NCBI RefSeq assembly: GCF_929443795.1
Contig: NC_064893.1
Location: 30,599,001-30,663,000, forward strand
Length of the DNA: 64,000 nucleotides
Source: Astur gentilis
Taxonomy: Eukaryota > Chordata > Aves > Accipitriformes > Accipitridae
Direction: 5' to 3'
Shown here piece by piece: positions 26,238 to 38,240 of the stretch; the first letter of the stretch is position 1, and every line of letters begins with the position of its first letter. A model generated the notes under the pieces. It made no database searches. It had not been told where the DNA came from and saw only the letters and a program-made list of their open reading frames with translations. A program made the translations under genes and the position numbers.

Positions 26238-26581
26238 GCCAATGAAGTTCTAAATGGGACTGAAAGGTCTCATCAGCAAGGGCAGGACCCTGCAAATGAA
26301 GGGCAGGAGGGGCTGAGCACCTAGCTGTCCCCGGGGCGCTGGGGGGAATGTGGTTGTCCAGGCACTGGCCGCTCCAAGAGCATCCCGAAACGCCGCAGTG
26401 AAGTCCTGCTGCCCGCAGCGGTGCACAGCGCTGATTAACTGCAGGCTCCCCCGGGCTTGCCAGGAGTTCCAGAGAAGCAATGGAGAGAATTTGTGTGGCA
26501 TCCCACACTCCACCGTGGTGAGAGGAGAGACTGTCTGCTCCCCAGCCCGCATGCCATAGATAACTAAATACCTGTATATGT

Positions 26582-26603
26582 GAGAGAGAGATATATATAT
26601 ATA
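26582..26603. repeat. (GA)n(AT)n microsatellite
   Basis: A short GA run passes directly into an AT run. Confidence 0.85.
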
Positions 26604-28437
26604 CGCACCCACAGCGCTGCAAATGTGGTGTATACGTGCCAGGCGCACAGCCTTGATTAACCCTTGCCTGAGTCACCCCTCCTCTTACAACAACCTGTGC
26701 ATTAAATGATATTCTTAGGAGATGAGTTTGCACCAGCCTCTCAGCAGCTTCTGCTTAAAGGGCAGCTCTGATGTCCTTGCTGTTGGGATATTTCCAGAAG
26801 GGAATAAATTGTTGTCCCTTATCCCAGTCCCCCTGTTACAAATGGCTTGGTCTTTCTGAGATGGGCACTTGCTGTCGGTACTTGCACCAGGGCTTTGCAG
26901 CACCCAGCTTTTGTGCGTTAGGACGTTTTGCTCCCAGTTAGGTTGAAGCAAAGGCTCAGCTATTGCTCATTCATCTGGATTTACAGAAGCACTTGCAGTG
27001 CCCTGAGCTCCAAACTGTTGCAAAATGAATAATATATTAAAAAAAGTTTTAAAATCCAGATTAAAGCAGAGCAGCTTACCATAACACAGACCCGACAACC
27101 CCGCCGTAGCGGATGCTCCACTCCTGCAGCACCGACCGGGGAAGGGGTTTGCTGGGTGCTGGGGTGTGATGACCTTGGGGCAGGTTGGGCAGAAAGCGAT
27201 GCTGGGGGCTGTGAGAGCTTGTAGCAAATCCAGCTTCCCCTTCCCCACCTGCAAAGGGTCTGGGGGAGTTTTCCAGACCCTTCAGCTCTTTACTAGGGGA
27301 AGAGACCAGTCTCGTCCCTCGCCTGCTTTCGAAGGTGCTGCTCCCCACCCCAGGCTGCGCAAGCCTTTGACATTGCCACGTCTTTACCACTCACAACCTG
27401 ACGGACCACACGCCTCGTTTCTGCCCGGCACCTCTCTTTTCCCATTCAGTGATTTTGTAAAAGGGTGTCTTCAAATCTCCCCTCGTACCTCTGTTTCTAA
27501 ATTGCACTTGGGTGTCTTGTGGTTTCACTGCCGCCGAGAGTGCAGCAGCTATGGTGCATCCAAATAGCTGATTTTTTTTTTTCGGGATCTGAGTCAGGTC
27601 TTGCTTCCAGTGATATCAGCTTGGCTGCTGCAGTGGGAACACAGTGTTAAATGTGTTGAAGTGAAGGAGAAAAACACTTGGGAGCATCAGGTGCAGCACG
27701 GGGAAGCGGCTGGCAGGCTGTACCTTGGCTCCCCTCCACCCGTGCTGCCCTGGACATCGACGTCCCTGGGCCTTCCACTGCTGCCCATCTAAATTCGGTG
27801 CCTGCCTTGAGCACAAAGCAATGTCTGCCCTCCTGGGCTGCTGAGCTTCTGCCCGAGAGATGAGGAACACGGCCGATGCCCGGGTGGTGGTACGGACGTC
27901 CCGCTTTGCCTCCAGCTCAAATGCCAAGGTGCTGCCATGGTATTGCGCCCATGTCCCTAGATATTTTTCCATGCTCCAGAGGCACACGTGCACCTGCGAT
28001 ATCCCCATGCGCCGTCCCCTTGGTCCGAGGACACGAAGCCCTAAGAACTGCGGGTACAACTAAATGCCTCCCCACGCAGGGCTGAGAAGGGGAGGGCGGC
28101 CAGAAGGGCTGTCCGTAGTTATCACTGCCAAGGAGAAGGTCGTATCCTGATGATTCCCCCTGACCTGAGCACAGTTTCCCTGCAGGAGACCCGGAGGAGA
28201 GGGGGAGCCCAGTATTTCAGGTTCAACTGGTCCCCACGACCCTGCACACACGCACACACCTGGGCAGAGGGTGCCCCTCCATCCTCGACCCGCCGCTGTA
28301 GCTCCAGGGGTGCTTTGGGAATGCAGTGAAATGATTAGATTTAGAAAAAGCCTGGGAAGCACTTAATTCGTGATTATCTGCAAGCCACTTATCCCATGGA
28401 AAAGCGTCTGCAGGGAGCCAGGCACGGGGTTAGCTCC

Positions 28438-28712
28438 AGTCGTAAAAATCGCCTGCGAGCAGAAAAGGTTTGGTCCGGCAGCGCGAATCCTGCCGAAATT
28501 CAGCGGGAGGTTCGTGCCACGGAGCTGGGCCGTGCCGGGGAAGGAGCAAAGCCTCCGGTGGGATAGTGATGGGAAAGAGCTGCAGTGCTCCCGGCCGGTC
28601 CGCAGCCAGGACACGCACCGGCATCGCTGCCCGCCGAGCCACCGTGGCGGTCACCAGAGGCCACGCGGGTCCCACGCTGGCTGGGGGTCTGGCCACCACA
28701 TGCTCGCACATA
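28438..28712. promoter_or_regulatory. Small CpG island
   Basis: About 27 CpG lie in some 275 bases at about 63% GC, near the undepleted expectation and well above the flanks. It passes the relaxed island definition (at least 200 bases). Several open frames cross it (28,370-28,720 plus, 28,430-28,711 minus, 28,470-28,739 plus), which is typical of GC-rich DNA, and none resembles a known protein. No TATA or CCAAT box was seen close by. It could be an orphan island, a promoter of a non-coding RNA or a GC-biased recombination relic. Confidence 0.45.
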
Positions 28713-31700
28713 ATTCCTGACCTCCAGTCGAAAATATAATTCTTTCTGCCACGTCTGACATTTAGCTGTACAGTGATCCTTGCCAGGAAATTGCCATCAT
28801 TTCAGTTCTGCTCCCAGCTACCGTTCTGATTTATATTTTTGTTTTTATCCAATTTTTCTGACTTGTTTTGGTAGGGTGGACAAAATGTTCTCACTCAAGA
28901 CAGATGACAGTTTGCCGATAAGAGGAGCAACTTATCACAAACAGCTCCGATTCTTTCTCAAATGCTTAGTCTGTTGGAACAGCTTTAAAGTCTAATGTGA
29001 TATTGTAGGTTAGCCCCAAATCTGCTTTCCCTCCTGTATTTCATACTTTATGGCTCTGAGCATCACTCCTTTTAAAACAAAACACTTCAATCTTTTTCAG
29101 ATCATCCATGCTTTTCTTCCCTTTTTTGTTTTTTCCCCCTCCTCTTAATTTAACTGTTTTAAAACTTCCTTTGGTATGGCAAATAAAATAAACATCGTAG
29201 ATGAGTGACCTCTTGGAAGCCTGTTGTCCTTGAATCTAACTTTAGAAATCATTTGTCACAGGCACAGAAATGTGCACTGCAATCAGAATTAGCTGCCAGA
29301 ATTTTTTTCTTTCAGACAATTATATTGTAATTTGAGTGGCATTCTTGGTAATAGTTCAGGTTCTCCAGCCTTCCCCTCATGCCCCAGCAAACAGTGCACT
29401 AAAAAAGAAAAGTTCTCTCCTACCCTGGTTTAAAAATCCTTTTTTTATTATTTATCACATGGAAAATAAATGAGAGGGAAAAGAGAGACGAGGAAGTTGA
29501 ACAGCTTTGAACTCTGGAGATAAGCCCAGTAGGCTAAGAGGGTACTATACGGTTGGGTTTAGTTCAGCAAAACCAGGACATTCTACCAGAACTGGGTGAA
29601 TAATTTGCAATTAGTAATTTGGGCCAGAAAAATTCAGGTTATTTCAAAACTTGCAGCTTTACTGAGTGAAATGCCCTCTTCTGCTCATGATTTGTATGCT
29701 AGCAAAGCATAAGATGCTCTGATCAGGCGCTTTCACTGCTTGAAATTGTAGATTTTGTAGCAAAATCACTTTTGGTCTGCGAATGTGTGATTTCGATGTG
29801 ACCATTTAGCGCTAACACTCAGGCTGCATCGATGCCTTGCACAGGACATGGGAAGCACCGGTGCCTGCGAAGGGAAAAGCCCCCGGGCACGCGTATCGAT
29901 GAGCAGCTCAGGTACGTTCAAACCTCCTCCTCTGCAGAGCAGCGATACCACCAGAGCCCCCTTCGGTTGCCCGTACTGATATTTGTGTTGCAGATACATT
30001 TTTGTGATGCCTGTTCCCGCGGCACGAGTGCTTGGGTGTGCGGGACGGGGCTAGAGCAGGGCTCTGTCAAAATTCAGCTGGGATCGAGTCTTTACGAATA
30101 ATCCATCGGGTTGCTCCCTCCGCCCTCCTTTAAACAGATCGTTGCAATTTTTATACATCAGTACAACCTCCCGTCGCTGAAACCGCCCCGTGTATCTGCC
30201 TGTACTGGTGTGATCGAGTGACCAAACGCCGGTGAGCTCTGCTGGGTGCACGTCCCCTGCAGGACAGCACGGAGGGACAGGGGACATCATCCTCCTCGGG
30301 TGCAGGATCAGTCATTGCACCCCAGAAAGCTCCTGGAATTCTGTTGGGAGCTCCCGCTCCCGTCCAGGGCGAGGGCAGGTGGTTTCACATCACCGCAGGG
30401 TACACAGGGTAGGACGAGCACGTTCCTGACCGCCGGATTGAGACCACGGGTGAGACCTGTAGAGGGAACTCACCTGAATTAATACGTTTTTGGGGAAAAG
30501 CCTCTGGATTTGTAGCATTAACTGCGAGCAGGAGAAGGAGTCGGTGTCTTGAAACTAGGGTTGCTGAAGCTGCTACGTGTCGGTCGCTCAGGGGTCAGGT
30601 CTCTCAGAGGATTTTGGCAGTCTGTTTCAAAATCTTGAAAGACCTTTTCCGGGGTTCAAAATACAGCCGCCAGCCTCCATTGCTAATCACATCGCTACAA
30701 ACACCTCTCACATGTATCTGGAAGGAAAGCGTTTGGTGAAAAGCAAACCTGCCTGGCCCTACTTACGGCACGGTGTCAGGGGAGGGTTCATTTATCAGCC
30801 GTGCCGGAACATCGCTCCTAGATGCCACCGCAAAGCGGCTGCACCTGAGCAGCACTAACCTCTCCCAAAGGGGATTTCACAGCTGCGCCCTGGCCGATGC
30901 GGAGCCGGGTTGAGCATCCCTGCAGGCGCAGCACGGATCCTGCCATCGCAGGAGAAGTCACGAGCCGCAGCCTGCAGCCACCCTGCACAGCACCGGCAAA
31001 CCTCTCCCAAGGTCAAATCCCCCCCCCCAAGCAGCACAAAGGAGCCTCCAGGGACCCCGAAGACTAATGAAGCGTGAAATTCAGGTCTAAACACATGTAC
31101 GGCCAACAAGGTGCCTCCTTCACACTCGGTTGTTACCTGGAAATAGGGCACGCGGTGTCTTGTAAGGGCACGAGCTTCATTTTCCCTGTGCTTGAACCCA
31201 CCCCCCCCGGCACTGGCGGTTCCCCCCGTGGCTTCCCGGGCCCCCTGTGTGCAGATACAACTGAAGGAGACACGCTCACTTCTCTGCGTGATGGAGTTTT
31301 TCTCCTTCCAGTAAAAAATATCTGTGTGTGTACCTCTGGCTTGTATCTGAAGAGGAGATACCGTGTACCCGGCTCCTTCGATTTTTCATCCTCCTGGAAG
31401 GAAAATGTGATAGGAAAAGCCTAAAATTTAAAAAAAAAAAGACAGAGTGAACAGCCATACCTATCACCTTTTTCAACGCAATCCACCCAATTATTTTCCT
31501 TCCCCTGCCTTCTTTAATTTTAAAGCTTCCTCTGAATGTAGGTCCCAGGTCAGCAAGGCATTAAGGCACTCCTGAAGTACCTCAACTTTAACCATATCCC
31601 GCGGAAAGGACACTAATCATCTCTTGCATCTTTAACTAAAGACACAGCATTTTATCTGGGATCCAGAGTGTGTCTATAAATATCAGCCCATCTCGCAGCC

Positions 31701-32920
31701 AGGCAAGTGCTCGGTCCATTACAGAAATGGGTAATCTAAATCACAGAGCTGGCCAGGGCTCGCCCATGGTTAATCTTTATAATAGGAGAGAGCTGGACCA
31801 AAATCGGTGTATAGCTGAGATGGTAGGAGGTCCAGAGAATATATACAGTGCAAACACCAGGGAAAGCTATTCCCATAAAGATGTCCAGAATAATCCCATC
31901 TTCTCCAGATTCTCTCGCAGCCCCATGGGCCACCTCGGGACAGAGGTACCTGCACGGGCGAGCGGTGGTGGCTGCTCCGGAGGTGAGCAGGTAGAGGACA
32001 TATCTCGAGGGGACCCTTCAGAAAATAAGATGAGCAAAAAACCTAATTCTCAGCTCTTCTGCTGATGGAGGAGGCTGGACAGGTGACCACAGTGAAGAGA
32101 AAGTGGGCAAGCTGCTTGCTATTGCACTGTATCTAGATCCCAGGCAGAGAGCTCCTGAAATGCATCTGTACATCTAAATGCAAAACCTAAAGGGATTTCC
32201 AACCCTTTGATTTTTGCTAGCATTTTGCTTGCTTTTTATTATTCTAAATACACAGGTTTTTAAGGCACTGCTCCCTCAGAGAGGGCAAACTTTTATGACA
32301 CCAAAAAAAAAAAAAAAAAAAGCCTTTTTTGAAGTGGAGTGGGCTGTGGGTTGGGCTGGAAGAGGAGATCTCCCTTCTTCCCCAAGCACAGCCTGGGGTC
32401 CCTCTGCAAACCCCGGGGCAGATGCTCACCTGCAAAGGCTGTTCCGACACGCTGCCGTCGGCGGTGATGCTGCCAGGGACGATGCCAGGCCATAAGGTGC
32501 TGTGCGCTGCTCTGTGTGTGGTTAGAGTCATTTGTTGTGGTTAGTAAGCAAAATGACCCAAGCTCATTGCTGTTCTGTGTAGAGGAAGGAAAAAAAGGGA
32601 ATAAAAGAACTCATTTCAAAGTAATTTGCTGGGGATTTTGTATATAACCGAGAGGTCTGTAGAAAGTGGGAATAGTTGCAAAAATCTAACATGGCCCTTT
32701 AGAGAAAAGTATGGCAAAGTTATCAAACGTCAACAAAGTGTGGTCGTTTCAATGCATTTTGCATGTCTACAGATCACAAACTGCCCCACTCCCATCTGCC
32801 CCGCCTGGAAGCTGCTTTTCTGGTTAGTTTGATGGGGTTTTGGTCAAATCTCAAGAGGGATGTCACTGCACCGGCTGGCGGCTCCTTGGCAAGGATTCGG
32901 TCCTGGGGGCTGGCACATAC
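28713..32920. other. Non-coding sequence with one CpG-enriched part
   Basis: Between about 29,780 and 30,480 CpG is frequent (about 43 in 700 bases at moderate GC), whereas the sequence before it (28,740-29,770) is AT-rich and CpG-poor. No exon structure was recognised. C-runs lie at 31,021-31,028 and near 31,201-31,210, and an A19 run lies at 32,303-32,321. The 131-codon open frame at 31,670-32,065 is hydrophilic without a known domain. Confidence 0.35.
32303..32321. repeat. A19 homopolymer
   Basis: There are nineteen A after ACACC. No polyadenylation signal and no source gene were recognised, so it is listed only as a simple repeat. Confidence 0.9.
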
Positions 32921-32929
32921 AGGGTGCCA

Positions 32930-32980
32930 TCCTCCTCCTCCTTCTCCTCCTCCTCCTCTTCCTCCTCCTCCTCCTCCTTC
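32930..32980. repeat. (TCC)n trinucleotide tract
   Basis: About 50 bases of TCC/TTC repeats form a pure pyrimidine strand. It produces the poly-Ser stretch of the longest plus-strand open frame (32,840-33,472) and a poly-Glu stretch on the minus strand. The length of those frames is therefore not evidence of a gene. The purine/pyrimidine asymmetry allows triplex formation. Confidence 0.9.
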
Positions 32981-33124
32981 AGGATCAGCCACCGCATGGA
33001 CCTGGCACAGGTTCTGCTGCTCTTTTCTGTTCCCCATGTCTCTGGGGAAGCACGAGGAGATGTGGGGTGGGTAAAGTCCCCTACCCGTGGGACCGAGAGC
33101 ACAGGAGTCCCTCCAACCGTGGAG

Positions 33125-33475
33125 ATAAATTTCAAAGCCACCACCGAAAGACAGCCTCGTCCCATAAAGCGCTGGCTGCTCTTAGGAACGGAATGGAGAT
33201 TTCTCCCGCTAATTATAAAAATGGCAGGCAAAACCCTGCACGATATGATTTCTTACATTAAACAAATTTTATGGCGGAGAAGACTTTTAGTGGCACTATT
33301 TGCAGACCTGGCCTTTCGCCAGCTCACTGTCATTAAATCTGCCGATCTTAAGTATCAGCTGCACTTATTCAAAGGGGCTATAAATAAACCCCTGAAGCCT
33401 ATTAAAAGAGCCAGCTTCCTCGGGCTGTTTGTCAAGCCTGCGGACAGACTGACATCGCGAGCTTTGGGGTGACTC
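33125..33475. promoter_or_regulatory. Candidate enhancer / conserved non-coding element
   Basis: About 350 bases of unique sequence with even composition hold well-formed binding-site words: TTTTATGGC (33,267-33,275, HOX/CDX-like), an E-box CAGCTG (33,356-33,361) and CTATAAATAA (33,378-33,387, which fits both the MEF2 consensus and a TATA box). It also lies inside the longest open frame of the window (frame 32,840-33,472, 210 codons). The translated part after the poly-Ser run, about 115 residues, has no known domain. Either a regulatory element or, less likely, a coding exon is possible. Cross-species comparison would separate them. Confidence 0.25.
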
Positions 33476-35980
33476 TGGCTGGTGCTGAGCACGGGCAGCG
33501 CAGCACGTCTCGGGACGGGTCTTTCACACGCTCACAGATTTATCTTTCACGCTGCAAGACACAGGCGACTTTTTCATTAAAAGAAAACCTCAGTTTACGC
33601 TGGCATCAAATAGCGCTTGTTTTGTTGGGGCTGGACGAGTCCTTGACCAAATGCCTGAAGCCTGGAGCTGTTTAACCTTCACCTAGCTGCAAGGGTTAAA
33701 AATGAACAGGAGCATGGGGAGAGGAGAAGAAATGGAGCTGGGATATTTTCTAAGACAAGGAGGTGTTTTAATGTAAAATACGGAGAGGTCACCACTCCAG
33801 GACGTTTATGTGTTATCAGTCACGCTCACACTCAGGACTGCCACCGTTCTGGCTCTCCTCTAGCATTTGCCTGGTAAAAAACTGTCAAGCCCACAGTGGG
33901 TGGGTGCCCCCCGCCACCCCAAAATGCCCACGGGTCGCAGGCAGGATGCTCCAGGATGCAGCAACCGTGCTCTGTGTCGCTGGTGCAGCCCCTATGAAAA
34001 ATGGCTAGCAGTACTAATGTGTGCTTAATGACCCATGGCTCAGAAATGACTAAGATGCAGGAATTAAATTTATTATCAACTTCCTCCCCCCACGCCACCC
34101 CCGCTCCGAAACCTTGAAACCAAAGTTCCTAATCAGAAAAGTCCATGAAAGTACCTCTTTGCTTCCAGGCAGGGCAGGTGACTGCAGGCAGCCGCAGTAT
34201 TGAAGTTGGGTGCTGTCACCGTGCCAGGCATGACACGGGGCTGCTTCGGTGGCGGGGTAAATTGATGACACAATCTCAGGAGAGCTCACTAGTTGATGCC
34301 AGGTTTATTTTTGTAAGTGCAAACTAATGAAATTTAGAGGGTTTAATAATAAAATAAAAAAAAAAAAAAGGAGAAGTTACAATTTAAAAATGAATTTCAT
34401 AACTGAACCCAGCACCAATCACATTAAGGAAACGAGCGGCTCAGGCTTTTTCCCAGAACAGCCCCCCCCAGAACAGTTTTTTGGCAAGAGGCAAGGAGCT
34501 CCAGTTTGTCCCAGTGAAGCTCCTGGCTCTGCAAAAGCGATGGACCATGGCTGTGAGCAAGAGGGGGCTGTGCAGGGTCCCTGCCGACACTGCACCGTCC
34601 GTCTGTCCTGGGTTCAAACGGGGGAAAACCTCCACGAGGGGTTTGTGATGATTTTTGCCCTGCAGCCGGCACCGACATCGTACTGGAGACCATTTATCCC
34701 CTTCCCATTCCCCCATCACTCAGCCGAAGGGGGACCTCCCTCATCTTGTTCTGGATTTTAAAAGGTAGCAAAGAAACTGTTTAAAAGGCAGCAAAAGGGG
34801 AGGAAAAGTAACCATAAACCCACAGCAGAGGCATCCCAGAAAATGAAGACGAGCATCCAGGAGGAGAGCCATTCAAAGAAAAAGACAACCTTGAACATGT
34901 CCCAACAGGAAGGATGCATAATTTACAGCAACCTGGAGGCATTTTGTAGCTTGTTTATTTTACAGACTTTCTGCTCTCTTCTCTCGTACTTCTCCACTTC
35001 TCTACTCGCAGAAGTGCCCCTAAATACCCTGCTGGATTCAAGAAGATGGAGGGGGGTATTTTCAAGAGCAAGGACAGGCACGTCCCCAGTCACTGAGCCC
35101 AGCAAGGGCCGAATCTGGAGAAGTGCTGTGGTTTGGTTTTGCTCTGAAACAGCGATTCTCTAACCATAATACATTAACGTGTACCAGCTGTAAATAAAAT
35201 CACCCAGACAGGAGACTTTTCAAAACCATCAGAACTCTCTGTTCCAGCCCTCAGCTGCAAACTGTTTAGGAGCTGCAAGAACAGAGCTGGTTGGGGTTTT
35301 TCTCGCTTTCCAGCAGAACCAGGTAAAGGAGCAGAGGTGCGTTCGGCGGTCAGCACGGCTTGGCCTGGGCTGGATTCAAGGCAACACAACCTTGCAGCAC
35401 ATTCCAAAGGCAGGAGGTGAGGAGGTGAGAAGAAACCTTCAGATCTCAAGCCGTACGTGCAGGTGCCCTAAGCCCAGTACTTTCTCTCTCTTGGCTTAGC
35501 CCTCCTATCACCGGGGTTCACAAAAATCTCTGGAAAACCTCTGGGGACCAAGAGGCAAGTGAGATTATTCCCCAAATGTGATGGTTTTGTGGTAGCCCAG
35601 TAAAAGCGCTTGCGTGTGCCTGGGGAACAGTCACAGCAGGTTGAGCTGAACGTGGGAAGCGGCTGCCAGAAGAAATCAAGAGGTTGGAGACCGTCTGAAG
35701 CAGACACCTGGCAGATTGTTTTTTGAGTCATTCTGCATCCACTGCCATGATGACCCTGAAATCCATCTGTGCTGCGACTGGCGGTGCTTGGGCTGAGGTT
35801 TTCCCTTCTACTGTGTTTCTCCTGCCAGCTGTTTGGGCTGGTGGCCTTTCTGGAAAGAGGGACACTGGGGCTGGATGAGAAGGAACTGGCACTGGGGAGC
35901 ATGAAGAAGCACAGAAATCCTTCGGCGTCCATCCCCATCCCTGGGCCAAGGAAGAAAATGAAGCTGCTGAGAAAAGGGCT
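33476..35980. other. Non-coding sequence
   Basis: No gene recognised. An A-rich run lies near 34,352-34,370. The 192-codon minus-strand frame (35,468-36,046) runs into the antisense of the CR1 relic and has no domain of its own. The plus frame starting at 35,769 begins in unique sequence and ends in CR1 endonuclease-like residues, so its signal-peptide-like start is accidental. Confidence 0.4.
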
Positions 35981-37607
35981 AATGAAAACACCTAGGGAAG
36001 AGAAGAACATTAATTGCCTGTACAGAAGTGCAGCGAGCCTGAGCAATAAAAAAAAGAGGGAACGACTAATTTATGAGTACAGATTGTATATGGAGAGCAT
36101 GACTTAAAGTTCGGAAGAAAATCCATGTGCCTGGAATATTAAAATCAATAGTTGTAACCTATTTAGAAAGAATTGCGTGGGCAAAGAAGGTGCAGGAGGG
36201 ACGATCAATATCAGAAGTGACATTGCTGTGTTCCAAGCACCACTAGAAACTTAAGAGAAAGTGACCTCAGATACAAATAAACATCAGAAGACACTTCTCC
36301 AGACCATCAACTCCCACTAGAAAACAGGGACTACTGGCTGCTTAGTCACATATCTATAATATTTAAGAAAATTTCCCTACGCTGTCCTGGGGAACCTCAA
36401 CTTGAATGACGTGAGCTGGAGGGCTTGCGCTGCTGGTATTTGGATTTTCTAAATGTCGTAGAAGAGCGTTTCCAAACCAAAACCAGAAGGATCCTCGACG
36501 GGATCATCTTGACAGCTGTAGGACTGATCGCAGATCCAAAAACTAGCCACAGCCAGCACAGAGGTGACCCCATTTCAATCGTACGTGCTGGGCACACACA
36601 GAAGAAAGCCTGAGCCAGCAGTAGGTCCCTTTGCTTTTCAGTGTTCTAAGCCAGGTCACCTGGAGGATTTTAAAGAGAAAATGTGAATGATATTTGGCAA
36701 CTTGTTGTTTAAAGGCACTCAGGCTCCTAGGGAATCCAGCAAAATCTCAGTGTTAGGAAAGAGAAGGTTATTCTGGTTAAAAACAGAAGTTCAAAGGGGA
36801 GTGAGAGTACGTCTAAATTCACAGAAAGGAAGGAAGGGAGAGTGACTAATAATGACCCAGCCCCAAGCAGGAGGCTGTTAGGTGAAACTTATGGTGAGCA
36901 GAGCTGAGGGCAATAGAGAAGTGCTCTTTAGATATAAGAGACTAAAAGTAGTTGTCTAGACAGAATAGCAGACATTAAAAAAAAGTGTATAAAAGGCAGA
37001 CACTAAATATTTAATTTCTCTATTTGGGGGGAAAAAAAAGCCAAGTGAAGTAGCAATGTAATACGATGATGTGAAATATCTTCAGTTCCAACTCAGGATG
37101 TTAAACAGCTGCTACTACAGCTAGAGGATTTTTTTGATCAGCAGCCCTCAGTATTCAGTGCCTGAGAGTTTTAAAATCTGTCCCAGGAGTGCCCCAGGCC
37201 GGCAGTGTCTCTGCAAGGAGAGGAGTTTTCCAGAAGACCGAAGCAGCGCTGACTTTGTGCCAATGCATAAACGTCGATGAGGAGGATGACTTGCGTAATT
37301 ATAAATCTGATTGTTTGATGTTGATTTTGTGAAAAATAATGGAAGAGCTGATAAGGGACTTGATTAATAACAATTTAAGGAGAATAACTAATTACAATCA
37401 ACATGAGTTAATGGAAAATAGATCTTATTAAATGAAATTGATATAATTTTTCAAGAACGTGATTACAGATTTGATTGATTTAGTACGTTTCATCAACACT
37501 GTTACGTTTGACTTCTGTGAGGCATTTAACTTAATGTTGTCTCATTTATTAGGAAGCTAAAACAATGTAAAATCAACATGGCATGTGCTAAATGGATGAA
37601 AACCCCG

Positions 37608-37629
37608 CTGATATGTTTAAACATATCAG
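37608..37629. repeat. 22-nt perfect palindrome
   Basis: CTGATATGTTT is followed directly by its exact reverse complement, giving a loopless 22-nt palindrome with a central GTTTAAAC. It sits inside the reverse-transcriptase part of the CR1 relic, where intact relatives do not to my knowledge have such symmetry. It probably arose by chance or by templated mutation. Confidence 0.9.
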
Positions 37630-37976
37630 AGAATCATCCCAAGTGGCTGTGTTTCAGTTCATCACTTCTAGCAAATGGTAGAAAATCAAAACTCATTACA
37701 ATCAAAGTTTGCTGATGAGATTTGGAGTAGGACCACGGTCAGTATGTGGATCGGTCTCTTCCTCAGACCTGCAACTTTCGTGAACCAGATAAAGCAAACA
37801 CCAGTTTAACGTGGGCACACATGAAGCCACACTTCTAGGAACCAGGTTTTCACCACAGGGAGGAGGGATCCTATTACACAGCGCTGGAAAGTTGATAAAA
37901 TAGCGGAGTGAAATATCTCCAGTGTAACATCTAGTGGGACACTGCAGCTATTTCTGGTGTCTGCAACTCAAGAACG

Positions 37977-38240
37977 ATGGTGATGAATGGGAGAGGGCAC
38001 ACGAGAATGACTGAAGCGTTGCAAAACATGCCTTATAGTGACAGATTCAAGGACCCCAATACGCTTAGCTTAACAAAGAGAAGGTTAAGGGATGGCTTAA
38101 TGACAATCCAAATGTATTCAGACAGGGTACAGAAATGCAGAAAGGGAGAGCTCTTCAATCTAATAGACAGAGCTATAAAAAGAGCCAGTGACTGGAAGCT
38201 GACACTGTTAAATTCAAACTGGGAAGGCTGTGCTTTTTAA
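37977..38240 (+). pseudogene. CR1 ORF2 C-terminal fragment (87 codons open)
   Basis: This is the longest surviving open piece of the plus-strand CR1 relic. It contains the post-palm block with the pattern RMTEALQNMPYSDR..., then LTKRRLRDG, LFNL and ASDWKL. These correspond to the RMIKGLENMPY, LTKRRLRGD, LFNL and SNGWKL features of vertebrate CR1 ORF2 C-termini. The methionine at 37,977 is not a biological start; the frame is simply unbroken here. It is not expected to be expressed. Confidence 0.8.

Larger units (their letters stand above)
20811..28430. other. Non-coding, mostly unique sequence
   Basis: No gene recognised. It contains a 13-bp tandem duplication (24,401-24,426), a T19 run (25,847-25,865), an A21 run (26,217-26,237), a GA/AT microsatellite (26,582-26,603) and AT-rich unique stretches near 21,500-21,620 and 23,130-23,280. 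The larger open frames, such as the 177- and 132-codon frames at 26,200-26,733 on the minus strand, have no family resemblance. Confidence 0.4.

Noticed and set aside
32840..33472. Longest open frame (210 codons, plus) as a gene
   Set aside because: Its length is helped by a (TCC)n poly-Ser tract, it has no domain, and no start context or splice structure supports it. The later part is kept only as a possible regulatory element.
35769..36107. 112-codon frame with a signal-peptide-like N-terminus
   Set aside because: The C-terminal third is CR1 endonuclease sequence, so the hydrophobic start is chance upstream sequence joined to a dead LINE.
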